Shown: piece after piece, positions 10,212-20,029 of the stretch
Layout: the number at the start of each line of letters is the position of its first letter
How positions within the stretch are numbered: the first letter of the stretch is position 1
Assembly: GCA_028456385.1 (NCBI GenBank)
Contig: JALNQF010000062.1
Span: forward strand, 124,001 to 188,000
From: Ophiosphaerella korrae
Lineage: Eukaryota > Ascomycota > Dothideomycetes > Pleosporales > Phaeosphaeriaceae
Direction of reading: 5' to 3'
Length of the DNA stretch: 64,000 bases
The notes under the pieces: generated by a model
The model's database searches: none
Told to the model about the DNA's origin: nothing
Seen by the model: only the letters and a program-made list of their open reading frames with translations
Program-made: the position numbers and the translations under genes

Positions 10212-10404
10212 TGTTAGACCGCAGCTCTACTCCACTGCGCCAAACAAACCCAAAAAGGTAGCTGAGTATTCAACAACGTTGAATACTAGAGTAGAACAGT
10301 ATATATCGTTACAAGGGCTCACTGGCCCTTGGCACTCAGCTCAGTATGCGCCAATCGCAATACCACTACAGCCCTGCAGGCCTTGTAGGCGCCGAAGCCT
10401 AACA
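10212..10404 (-). repeat. Solo-LTR-like repeat, copy 3 (193 bp, inverted) with 5-bp TSD
   Basis: This is the reverse complement of copies 1 and 2, with the same length of 193 bp. It is flanked by tattt at 10207-10211 and tattt at 10405-10409. The opposite orientation to copy 2 rules out the two being the ends of one full-length element. Confidence 0.75.
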
Positions 10405-10409
10405 TATTT

Positions 10410-11122
10410 AAGATATAGAAATATACTAAGAGAATTACAATTTTTCTTCTTATAATATTATATATAAATAGATATCTAAGAATTTTATCTTCTTAGCTTA
10501 CTAGTGATTATAGTTATTTAGATTTTAATTAAAGTATTTTTTTTTTCTTTACTGTTATTAAGTAGTAGCTAGAAGGTAATAGTGCTCGTCGTAGGTTAGT
10601 AGGCTACAGGTAATAGTAAAGGGACAACAGTAATATTTTTAAGCGTAGGCTCTAACGTATATATAATACTTGTATAATCCTACTGTAACGAAGGTTCTTA
10701 GAACACTCGAGACTCTCGTGAACTCTAGTACGAGTTGGGGGCGGGGCCGATACACTAGAGATCATGACGTTGTATAGTTGTAGTCTAAAGCAGGGCAGAT
10801 GCGCTACATAGGCGCATAAAAAGCTCGACACTTGCGAAGGGAGTAAAGTAAGTATTATTCTCTCTTAGATACTAGTAGTACTGTTGAATACTATCCGTCA
10901 TCCCTTCACTATCTCCTGTAGCCTACGGCAAGTACTATTGTCTTCCGGCTACCTCTTAACACCTAGTTAATTTTCTAAGTACAATTTTATCTAGTATAGC
11001 TAGAAATATAAATGTTTTTATATATAAAATAGAGGCTATATAAAAGTTATAAGGAGTTATAATAACTAACTCTATAGGTAAACTAATAAGAGTGCCCTTT
11101 ATACTATAGATATAGTAATAGG
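10410..11122. other. AT-rich RIP-like spacer
   Basis: About 700 bp, mostly TA-rich, with stops in all frames. I see no intact feature. The composition resembles the decayed interior of the 1.5-kb transposon. Confidence 0.45.
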
Positions 11123-11127
11123 CTAGG

Positions 11128-11291
11128 TGTTACGCTACGGGCCGCAGTAGGCCGTAAGCTGCGTACATGCAAGATAAGGGCGAGGGCCCTTGGACAATAT
11201 ATACTGTTCTACTCCTGTATTCAACGTTGTTGAATACTCAGCTACCTTTTTGGGTTTGTTTGGCGCAGTGGAGTAGAGCTGCGGTTTAACA
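11128..11291 (+). repeat. Solo-LTR-like repeat, copy 4 (164 bp, divergent 5' half) with 5-bp TSD
   Basis: The 3' half, from about 11190 (CAATATATACTGTTCTACTC through the ATTCAACGTTGTTGAAT palindrome to the end), matches copies 1-3. The 5' half differs. The ends are TGTTACG...TTTAACA, flanked by ctagg on both sides (11123-11127 and 11292-11296). Confidence 0.75.
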
Positions 11292-11362
11292 CTAGGTAAG
11301 TATACTAGTGTACAGTTAGCTCGTGTATGGTTGAACCTTTCTTCTTATGGTATGGTGGAAGT

Positions 11363-11535
11363 TGTTAGGCTACAGGCCAGGCCAGAGCTGCGCGAGCGCG
11401 CGAGCACGCGAACCGCAGGCCAAGGGCCCGGAGGGCCCTTGGACAATATATACTGTTCTACTCCAGTAATCAACGTTGTTGATTATTCGAGCCTTTTTGG
11501 TTGTTTGCCGCAGTGGAGTAGAACTGTGTCTAACA
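11363..11535 (+). repeat. Solo-LTR-like repeat, copy 5 (173 bp, divergent subfamily) with 5-bp TSD
   Basis: The ends are TGTTAGGC...GTCTAACA, and the flanks are gaagt at 11358-11362 and gaagt at 11536-11540. The palindrome is altered to AATCAACGTTGTTGATT, with compensating changes in both arms. This suggests a related subfamily in which the symmetry is kept. Confidence 0.75.
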
Positions 11536-12133
11536 GAAGTGGTAATAGCAGTAGAAATAGATAGGTAATCAGGGAGATCTTGGGAATCATCAATCAGACA
11601 GACAATCACAAACCAATAATTCAGAATTCAGAATTCTGCATTCATATCTCTCCGTAACGAAAGCTTACTACGTGGCTATTCCAAAAGCAGCAGACCGAGT
11701 TAAGATACCATATTCCACATTACAGCCTACTAGTAGTAGATATTATAGTATATAAAAGATTACTATTATAGTAAGTACTAGACTTAAGTAAAGCTAAGCT
11801 TAACTATAAGGTTTCTATCTATATACTTACCTCTAATCAATTGATTGTAGTTAGTAGTACTATTTTAATTATAATTATTAGCCTTATATAGAGGGTTAAT
11901 TGGCTCTAACTCTAGTAAGGTTTTTTACTAATTAATAGGTTGTAGATTAGTAGGTTAGCGACTGCTAATCTACAAATTAGGTTACGTGCCTAGGTTGTGG
12001 TCGGCAGCGCTGTCCTAATCGTAATCATCAGTCCCATACAGAGGGCTGATTGGCTCCAACTCTGGCGAGATCGTGAGGTCCGGATCGCTAATCCGTAACA
12101 AAAGTGGCCCAATATCCTAGTAGCCCAGCGCCA
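11536..12133. other. Non-coding spacer with RIP-mutated direct repeat
   Basis: Contains the 80-bp direct repeat pair listed separately and, between the copies, a small hairpin near 11942-11973 (GTAGATTAG ... CTAATCTAC). No gene is visible. Confidence 0.5.
11841..12070. repeat. 80-bp direct repeat pair (11841-11920 and 11991-12070), one copy RIP-mutated
   Basis: The two copies are offset by exactly 150 bp and align without gaps. By eye they differ at about 26 of 80 positions, and all but one of the differences are transitions. At nearly all of them the left copy has A or T where the right copy has G or C. Both contain GAGGG(T/C)T(A/G)ATTGGCTC. This is the pattern RIP leaves on one member of a repeat family. 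Confidence 0.7.
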
Positions 12134-12261
12134 CAGTGCCTCCACATGGTGGAGCGCATCCCTGTCAAAGTTTAACGGATTGCAGCTCTAGGTCACACTG
12201 ACTGTTATGCTCTGAATCGCCAAAATGTGATAGGGATGCGCTCCAACATGTGAAAGTACTG
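12134..12261. mobile_element. 128-bp palindromic MITE, copy B, in the P450 promoter
   Basis: It has the same length and core as copy A at 8674-8801, with ends CAGTGCCTCCACATGGTGGA and inverted CAGTACTTTCACATGTTGGA. The right flank is TA and the left flank CA, which fits a mutated TA duplication. It ends 138 bp before the P450 start codon, just upstream of a TATA-like site. Confidence 0.7.
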
Positions 12262-12275
12262 TAGGTGCTCGAGCT

Positions 12276-12280
12276 TATAA
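12276..12280 (+). promoter_or_regulatory. TATA-like site of the P450 gene
   Basis: TATAA lies 120 bp upstream of the ATG at 12400, between the MITE and the gene. Confidence 0.35.
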
Positions 12281-12399
12281 GTATGGAATTGTTCTAAGTT
12301 TGGAAGAAACAACCAGAGTGTGACGGTATATTAATATCTTGGGATCCGCTGTTCTTGCCCCATATACTTCCAAACATTTTCAGCTCTTCATAGTACATC

Positions 12400-13995
12400 A
12401 TGTCGGTGAAAGACCACTCGGTGTTTGACATGTCTTCCAGCTCCGTCATTTTGGGCGAGCAGAACGCAACCTTCCTCCGGAAGAAAATCTTGATTATCCC
12501 AGCCTTCCTACTTGCCTTTCAAGCTCTCAAGATGATCTATTACGCAAATTTCCACCCCCTACGGGCGATCCCCGGACCTTGGATCAGCTCAGCAACATCT
12601 GCGTGGATTCGATGGCAGAGATGGAATGGCCAGCTATCATTCGAAGCGGATAAGCTCATGTCAAAGTATGGGCCAATCGTTAGGATTAGTCCAAATCTTG
12701 TCATCCTAAATGACTCTGAAGAAGTCGAAAAGGTTTTTGTGAGGAAAGATTTGGACACCTCGCCAAAGGCTATTCGTGCCTTGCGCGTCGGTGGGCATGA
12801 TTGGACAGTGACATACCCACAACACCCTATCGCACGACAAAGACGTCATCCAGTAATGATTGCTACAACAACAAAGCACCTCAAGTTCCGGCATGGGGAA
12901 TTTGTCACCAACATCGAAGCTATGGTCCGCGATCTTTCTAAGTCGGATGGGACAAAGTCAGAGGACATTGTTCATCACCTTCGCATCTGCACTTTGAAAA
13001 ATTCACAAAGTATACTGGGAGGATCAGTAGTAGACCTTGACCCTCGCGATTTTCCCCATGTTGTTGGGGAATATAACTTTCTAGTCGTTTGGAGGCTGTG
13101 CCTTCCAGAATGGTTATTCGAGTGGCTTCAGTACAGCCCTTTCCCACATTCCCGCTTCCGCGTACAATCAAGTGATAAGCTCTTCGATCTGGGCGAGGAG
13201 ATGTGCCGACAGGCTGCAATGGGTCCAGAAGCATCGTTTGAAGAAGACCCTAGTGTCTACAAGCTCTTCACAGACCAAGATGCAAAATATCCCACACAGT
13301 CATGGACAGGTCCCGAGCTCGGCGCGGAGATGGCAGGCCAAGTGCTCGCAGCCACGGAGACAACTTCATCTGCACTCACATTTATCTACTATGAATTAGC
13401 AAGGAATCAGAACCTCCAGACAGAATTATATGAGGAAGTGCAAGCTTACGAAGGATATGAAGAACTTGACTCGCTGAAACTTCTGGACGCTTGTATCAAG
13501 GAGGGCTTACGCTTCCGCCCCCCTGTTGCTCTGACAGGAAGCCGCCTAGTACCTGCAGGAGGGTTAAACGTGCTTGGGTACTTCCTCCCCGCTGGCACCG
13601 TCATAACGACTCAATCTTTATGTAAGTTACACCCATACCAGAACCACCTACACGAGGATATTCACTGATTTTGCATACTAAATATAGCAATGAGTCGTCA
13701 ACGACCTGATCTCTTTCCGGATTATGATAGCTATAACCCCCGCCGCTGGTTAGACGAAGAAAACATTGTAGAAAAACGCCGGCACCTTGTACCATTTGGC
13801 GTTGGGTCCCGCCGTTGCCCCGGGGGAAATATGGCCACATACCAGATGAGGATTATTCTGGCTGCCACGTTTCGTGCATTCAAAATAGTTTTAGCGCCAG
13901 AAACAACACCTGAGAAAATGGCACCCTTCGAGGCAAACGGTTATCGGTCTCGTCACGATAGGTGTGATTTGATGTTTATACCCCGCACGACATAA
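12400..13995 (+). CDS. Cytochrome P450 monooxygenase
   Basis: Two exons (12400-13621 and 13688-13995) joined across a 66-bp intron encode 509 residues, a normal fungal P450 length. An N-terminal hydrophobic anchor (about 29-48) is followed by the proline hinge (IPGPW, about 57-61). The I-helix AATETT is at 317-322 and the K-helix ExxR (EGLR) at 368-371. The haem loop FGVGSRRCPGG is at 444-454, with Cys451 as thiolate ligand. No frame break is visible, so the gene looks functional. It is an ER-bound, NADPH-reductase-dependent oxygenase of unknown substrate. No polyketide synthase or other backbone gene is near, and the O-methyltransferase is 10 kb away across the transposon island, so a shared pathway is only a possibility. 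The promoter contains a MITE. Confidence 0.93.
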
Positions 13996-14880
13996 GACTG
14001 TCTTTAATCTCCCTTCTATCGTCCATGATTCGTTGCTTGGTCATTCTTTCCCATCAAACTTATTCCGGTATTAAGTTGGAGTTATTTGTAGGCAACATGC
14101 ACCTGGAAGTCAATTTGAATTTCATCATCTTGCTCCCCATAAGAATGAGCAACGAAAGTATCCGCGCCGCTGGTATCCTGCCCTTCGCGTATTTAGTGGC
14201 AACGGCGAGGTTTACTCGTGATTTGTATGGGGCATATGGACCCATGGCGATTTATCTCTGACTAGTTTTTAGACTTCATTATTTGTTGAATGAACATAAA
14301 AATTCAAGCAAAAATACATGGTGTTAGGAATTCACTAATGATCACCCTCGTGGTTATTAGACTGCTGTTACACTGTTTGTGTATAGCTGAGCTAACGGAA
14401 ACCACACTAATTTCTTATTCTGCGTGATGTAGCCCTTCATATTGATATTTCCAACAATGCAGTTTCCACAACCAGAACAGTTAGAACTAGATGTCCGCAT
14501 TTAGAAGAGAGACATTTAATTACACCAAAGCGAGTAAAGGGCTGAGCTGCCGTGTGTGACGGCTCTGATGAAGCCGCAAAGTGGGGTTGGAAGCAGCGCA
14601 CTAACAGAACTGGGTGACCAGCAACGTAGTTATCAATTAGGTGCATTCGTGAGCCCTGGCGGAGCTAGATTTAGTTGCTGCAACCTAAGCGGCAGCGGCA
14701 CGTGAGCGATTACACATTCCTATCTACAATGGAGCTCTGCATATAAGATTGTTTTCGCACTCAGTCCCTTTGCTAAGACTCATCTCACAAACCGCTACAA
14801 CAAACTATAGTTTCCTCGGCCTTTATACCTTCTTCACGTCATCAGAATACTCTCACCTTACTGACACATCAAAACACACT
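13996..14880. other. Intergenic spacer
   Basis: 885 bp between the P450 and the first NTase-like relic. Short frames (up to 78 codons) resemble nothing recognisable, and I see no repeat or RNA gene. Confidence 0.4.
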
Positions 14881-15799
14881 ATGGAATTTAACACAATAGA
14901 AGAACAGGGGGCACATACAGCTGCGCCTGATGCACCCCACCCCATCTAGCTTCCAAACAATATTATCTTCTTAGGTGCACTCCCTGGCGATAAAAGCGCA
15001 AGTTGCGGGAATGCTGGAACTTTGGAGATCTTAGAAGTAACACGGTTACTCGAGACGGCTGGTATTCCCTGTTGCATAGTGGGGATTTCAGCTCTCATAT
15101 ACTTCGGTGCTGGGAGAATTCGGAATGTAGACCTTGATTTCACACTCTAAAATATTTCATGATCGTTATTAAATCATTACTGACTTTCGGTACTAGGATT
15201 GGGAAATATGAGTGCCTACGAGTATGGTCAACAAAGTCTCTATGCTTCTGAGCTCAAAGGACATCTACGAGCCTTATCCGCCAGATCCAGTCGATATTTT
15301 TTCGCTCTTTCACACTTTCCCACGATTCAAGGTCAAAGGTATATCACTATGGTTTATCATAGTTCCTTCAGAAGATGCCCACCTCGATTGCAGCGCCTCA
15401 AACGTGGAACGAAGTAGTATGGGCCTCCCATACCCTACACTCGAAATCTTTACACAGAGTCTCCTTGATACAAATGACCAAGTTTCTCTTACTGACCTAG
15501 TAGATGGAATGAATTTGACAGCTGAATGGGGCCTCCAACATCTTAGACTCGAGGACGAAAACGATGCAGCATGGGTGACCAATAAGAATGAAAAAATTCG
15601 ATCTTCTATTCCAATGACTGAATATCCATGTCTCCTTGAGCTTCCTACGGTCCCTATAAATCTAAAGGAGACTTGGCTGGATATCGTCAAAGGGAAAAAG
15701 AGACGCGTTGGTTTGGACTTCCCAAAGGAATATTTTGCAACTCGCTTTCGTGGTGAAGGTGACGGCGATCCAAGACTAGTTGAAAGGAATTACGCATAA
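14881..15799 (+). pseudogene. NTase-fold-like fungal protein gene, broken by two in-frame stops
   Basis: Exon 1 (14881-15126) and exon 2 (15197-15799) join in phase across a 70-bp GTAGAC...CTAG intron. The joined frame reads like a fungal family with an N-terminal segment GIPCCIVGISALIYFGAGR followed by DWEI and VPT, and a long conserved C-terminal half (SLTDLVDGMNLT, KEYFATRFRG). The G-x-S ... D-h-E pattern suggests a nucleotidyltransferase fold, but that is inference. Two stops interrupt it: TAG at 14947-14949 (CAG would restore the frame) and TGA at 15209-15211 in the middle of the DWEI-VPT motif. Apart from those codons the frame is intact, so inactivation appears recent. The first ATG in frame was taken as start. 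Confidence 0.65.
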
Positions 15800-17088
15800 A
15801 CGGATGCGAGAAATTTAATTGCTCATATTAATAATGCAACGGTTCTGTATGGCGCGTACGGTATCGAGTCTAGGACCCCGCTAACTTTTCGTACTAAAAC
15901 ATCAAAGTTAACCGACCCAGAGCATTCGCATAGGCTTCGAAAGCCCATGTGACATGCTTGGTTGAGAAAAACTTACTACACTTATAGCAAGCGATATCAG
16001 AATACAAATATCCAGTATGAGAAAAAATGAAAAGAATGAACTGAAGCGTAGAAATAGAACACTCATAACCAAAGTCATGAAATAAAAGAGAACGAAAGGG
16101 CAAGGTGGAAGCTTGTGACGATCAATATAATAGACCAAAATTGAAGATACGATAATTGATGCGTATTAATTTGAAGGACTTTTGAACAGATTCGACAGGG
16201 AATTTATTTCAAATTTTTGTCACTCTTAGGGCAAGTCTGAGGTCGAGTTTGTAAACATACTCGGCGCAGGTAAGGTGAGCTTGTAGATTATTTCTTTTCT
16301 AACCGAATTCGCTTGTATATCTAACACAAATGCATCTCAGTGCCGCTGGGCAGGAAACCCCATAGCGGCATAGTTAACCGTTTCCGTACCGTGCTTCGAG
16401 CCAACCTCGCTTTATCATCTACGAATGATAGATTATTCGAAATTTCATGTCTGGTAAGCCTGACCACAAAACTACCTAGTCATGTGTACCTCTTGGAATG
16501 GATTCAAAGTGCTTTGCGGGAATTTTGGATAATACGCAACTGTAGGCAGTCACTGCCCAGGGCTGAGCAAATCGACTAATTACTGTTTTAACTAGGGAAG
16601 GATTCATTTACGTTTATAGTCCAATTGTTGTGAGATATGGATTAGCAAGGAGCATAAGGCTCTCAGTCAACCGGGGAAGTGGGAAGGTAACCACCTGAGA
16701 TGTAACAGCGAGAAGCCACTTAGGCTACCTAGAACTGTTTTTAAATGTATCATAGGTACAGCTAGAGTAATCTAACCTTCTTAGTTGAAATTATTTAGTG
16801 GTATGTTATCTATTTTATATATCTAGTATCAGTATAAGGAGAGCCATTGTCGCCCTTTTTCAGTTTATCGAGAGTGAGGATAAGTAACTGCAGTTGACTA
16901 GTCACCCGCGGTTCTTTTCGGGTTTGCTGCGTCTCAGCACAGCCAACCCTTCCTAAACCGAAACTAATATCATCGTAGACACATGGCTTTCTTACAATTC
17001 TACAGCCCTCGCTACGAAAATCATTGAGAGGTTTTCGCTCGCGCCATTGAAATTCATATTACTATCTCCATGTAGGTAGGTAGCTAAG
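15800..17088. other. Intergenic spacer with a MITE
   Basis: Contains the 215-bp MITE at 16660-16874. Elsewhere only short frames (up to 79 codons) without recognisable similarity. Confidence 0.45.
16660..16874. mobile_element. 215-bp MITE (CTCTCAGTCAAC family), copy 1
   Basis: It starts CTCTCAGTCAACCGG and ends GTTTATCGAGAG, an imperfect inverted terminus. It is flanked by taagg (16655-16659) and tgagg (16875-16879), a 5-bp duplication with one transition. Other copies are at 35370, 37273 and 53280, with a fragment near 49314. It ends 214 bp before the second NTase-like relic. Confidence 0.7.
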
Positions 17089-17831
17089 ATGGCTCAACCA
17101 AGTCAGCAAGTAGGTGCAATTTATACCTGGGAGGATACAAATTATTTGTCAAACGCATCGAAAGGTGCTGGAATCCAGCATTTGGTTGCAGCAGCAGACT
17201 TTATGATTTGGCTATTCCAGACAACCAACATTCCATTTACCTTCATGGGCGGTTTCTCCCCAAAGCTTCGATAAAGTCCTCGAGATACACAAGACCTTGA
17301 TGTTGCAGTAGGTTGTACCATGCAACGCCTTGTCGAAGTCATCTCATCTCAGCCTCGGTAGGCAGAAAACATATGCCTTTTTATCTATGTTATATCTAAT
17401 TGGAGACAGTATCCATCGCCCGGTTGGTCCTATGTCTGGTGTTACAAAGGTTTTTGTCAAAGTAGGCGGGCAAATTAACCCTGGTCTTTCCGAGCTTTTG
17501 GTGATGGTGGACTTGATCCTTCGGGGTAAGTAACGTCCATAAGCAATGCTCTAAGCAGCGTTGAAATGATTGCTGACCCTATCTTCTGATAGGCTCTCTT
17601 GGCGCTCCAGATGACCCTCGGACTACTTCCGAGCTAGTATCTGTGGCTGCTCCTAAAGGAGTAGTAAAACAGTACCCGATACTGAACCTCGTCGCCGCTA
17701 TGGGCAGTAAACTGGGTGCATTCTTCGCGCGCGGAGAACTTAAAGATTACCAAGACATTTTGTTCCTGATCGGAAAGCACACCCAGGAGATCTATGCCAT
17801 CAGAATGCAACTCAACCCGACACATCGCTAG
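17089..17831 (+). pseudogene. NTase-fold-like fungal protein gene (second family), broken by an in-frame TAA
   Basis: Three exons (17089-17357, 17410-17525 and 17593-17831) join in phase across introns of 52 and 67 bp and give about 207 codons. The frame contains MGGFSPKLR, stop, SPRDTQDLDVAVG. This matches the nucleotidyltransferase signature hGG...(9-13)...DhDh (inference from motif shape). It is followed by TKVFVKVGGQ, MVDLILRGSLGAPDDPR and a C-terminal MGSKLGAFFARG segment. The TAA at 17272-17274 occupies a position where this family normally has Gly between LR and SPRDT. No splice site can remove it. The rest of the frame is undamaged, so the loss looks recent, unless readthrough or an assembly error explains it. 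It is related in fold, not in sequence, to the relic at 14881-15799. Confidence 0.65.
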
Positions 17832-20029
17832 AATTTCGTCGGCAGCTTGGCTCAAGTTAGTTTAGAGAACATCGTCAGACGTGTGAAACATGTCCTTGGT
17901 ATTGCCTAGATTGAGTTGGTCTAGGATTACCTGATACTGAAGCCAATGTATCTATATATATCGTTCGCCTTTCCCTTCGCTTGCATTCGATTGTTATGCT
18001 ATAGTTTTATCTAGCTTTACATCTTTGCTCATGTTCGATCACTATGTCGGGCTCGAGGACTTCAGTAACCTTGGTATTTCCACGAACAACACTTGACTAA
18101 TGCGGTCACTTCCAGGCTTGCAAATTTCACCACATGCCATAGTCTCGCAATATTTGCGTAGTGGCCTGATAAGGTATGCGGGCTTTGCGAATATGACATG
18201 GTGTAGGTAGTTGGTGATCACATTCACTGACGACCATGTTCTTTGTTCACCCTGCACGGGCCGATATCTCGCAGTGTGCAGCATACTAATGAATATCATC
18301 TTAGTTTCTCACTCTGCAGCTTCGCCACGTAATAATCTGATGACTCTTATCGTAATTGGTCAAACTAGCGCATTGGTCCGGGCGGTGTTCGTAGCAGAGA
18401 AATTTGGGAAATACACCAGAATGCCTTCGTAATTTTGTCCAACCCTATGGGAATTGTGTGTACGAATGACCCATCATAAACCCGTCTGAATGGGGGCATT
18501 AGACAAGTTAACGCTGGTCTTCAGCAGCAAGGTTGGCGAGAAATGATGTATGAGAATCATTTCTCAAGTCGGCTTGCGATAAGACAGGAGGTGATAAAAT
18601 CGTATGGCTGTGGGGCAAAATGCGGTGCCATAGCTGGGGCACAGCTGCCAAGTAATTGAGCTCCACCATTTGTGCTGGAGGTGAACAACAGCTTTGAAGA
18701 TAATGATTTCTTGCACTCTTGTGATATCTTGAACCACTGTAATATTGCGATCGCCAATTTGCAGTTCTAGATTATCTGAAATCTCTTATCGTGGAGATAG
18801 TAGTTTGTTTGGAGATCTGCAATCAGGATCTGATCGGTTTTGTCGACACATGATTCGATTGCTTGCTCTTTAGCGCTCGTAGATTAAAATGGCGCGGCGT
18901 GGGCCGGCAGCTCGGTGGATCCTGGCGGCACAACAGCTTTTTTTCGGGGGCTGAAGTTTCAGTTTGCTCAACAAGTACAGACACGCCGACGCTGTAAATT
19001 GTCGTCAATGAGGGTATGAGGTATCAGGTGACTAGGAAGTTTTGCAAGGTCACCATTCGCTGCCTACCGGATATGATGCTCGGCTACAGGGTCGATGCCT
19101 AATGACTACTAAGGATAAAGCCATATAGTCTAATGTTCTGGATATGAGGAACGGGAGATGAATACCAAGAAGACCCAGTATATTATTCAAAAGGGCCGTC
19201 TAGACGAGGATTGCGCATCCCCACAGGCTTGCCGCCGGCGGACTCCAACAGCTGCAAGTTGCAAGCATCGAAACCCGAAGTTGAGAAACATACCCGACGT
19301 TGTGCATCCTGAACAAGCCTTGCGAATGGAAATGGGTGCTGTCATCGAAAATAGTTGCTGCAGGCGGTAATCTTAGGCAAGGGGTGTCAGCACGTTTGAA
19401 ATCCAGCCACTCGTTTCTTCCGCGAGGCATGGCAACTGTCTTGGCATACCCGAGCGGTAAACAATGTTTGTCGCCATCAACAGGGATGAAGCGATAAAGC
19501 AGTACAATGAGATGATGTCTTATCTTGCCCCATAACGGCTTGCAGAGATAAGATGCAGGCTCACCATTGCGGTGAGTCTTTGACCGAAGCTTCAAAGACT
19601 CATAGCATGCAAAGGAGTCTTTCAGCAAACCCCTGACAAGAACTCAGCTGCAACCTCAGGCCTTCGCAGCGGCGCGGCTCGACCTGTCAGGCCCCGCGCA
19701 CAGCGTTACTGTACCTGGTCAGTTCTTAGATAATTTCCTTTCTTATTATGGTGCGCCACTGAGGCTACCCAGTCAAGCCGCCAGCTTGCCTGCAACCTTG
19801 GCCACAGTAGCGCCCGTTATATATGACCGACACCTGCGTTGTCATTTCTTGCACCGCTCCACCACGCTCTCTTGTTCCGGGTACAGGAATACCATTCATT
19901 TTTGCAAGCTTTTGCACACACTCCTTTCATAGAGTCCGAGACTCGATATACTATATCAAGCATCTATTTTTGCTCGTTCATCACTAGGCCAAAAGCCCTC
20001 GTATACCAGATACCAAATCTATTGCCACT
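17832..20029. other. Long intergenic spacer
   Basis: 2.2 kb without a convincing gene. The longest frame (142 codons, minus strand, 19200-19628) begins at TTG and resembles nothing. A perfect 10-bp hairpin stem GAGAAATGAT/ATCATTTCTC lies near 18537-18564. A TATATA site near 19818 may belong to the downstream DUF1996 gene. Confidence 0.45.

Noticed and set aside
7996..11535. The TGTTAG...CTAACA repeats as tRNA-derived SINEs, because TTGGCGCAGTGG near the 3' end resembles an A box
   Set aside because: The A-box-like motif is at the wrong end, there is no B box, and TG...CA ends with 5-bp duplications fit LTRs better.
1720..13995. O-methyltransferase and P450 as one biosynthetic cluster
   Set aside because: No backbone enzyme is present and 10 kb of transposon relics separate them. 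A link is possible but unsupported.
15209..15211. TGA inside the DWEI-VPT motif as a selenocysteine codon
   Set aside because: Ascomycete fungi are not known to make selenoproteins, and a second stop (TAG at 14947) breaks the same gene. Nonsense mutation is the simpler reading.
19200..19628. 142-codon open frame on the minus strand
   Set aside because: It begins at TTG, is Cys/Arg-rich without pattern, and no exon could be joined to it.
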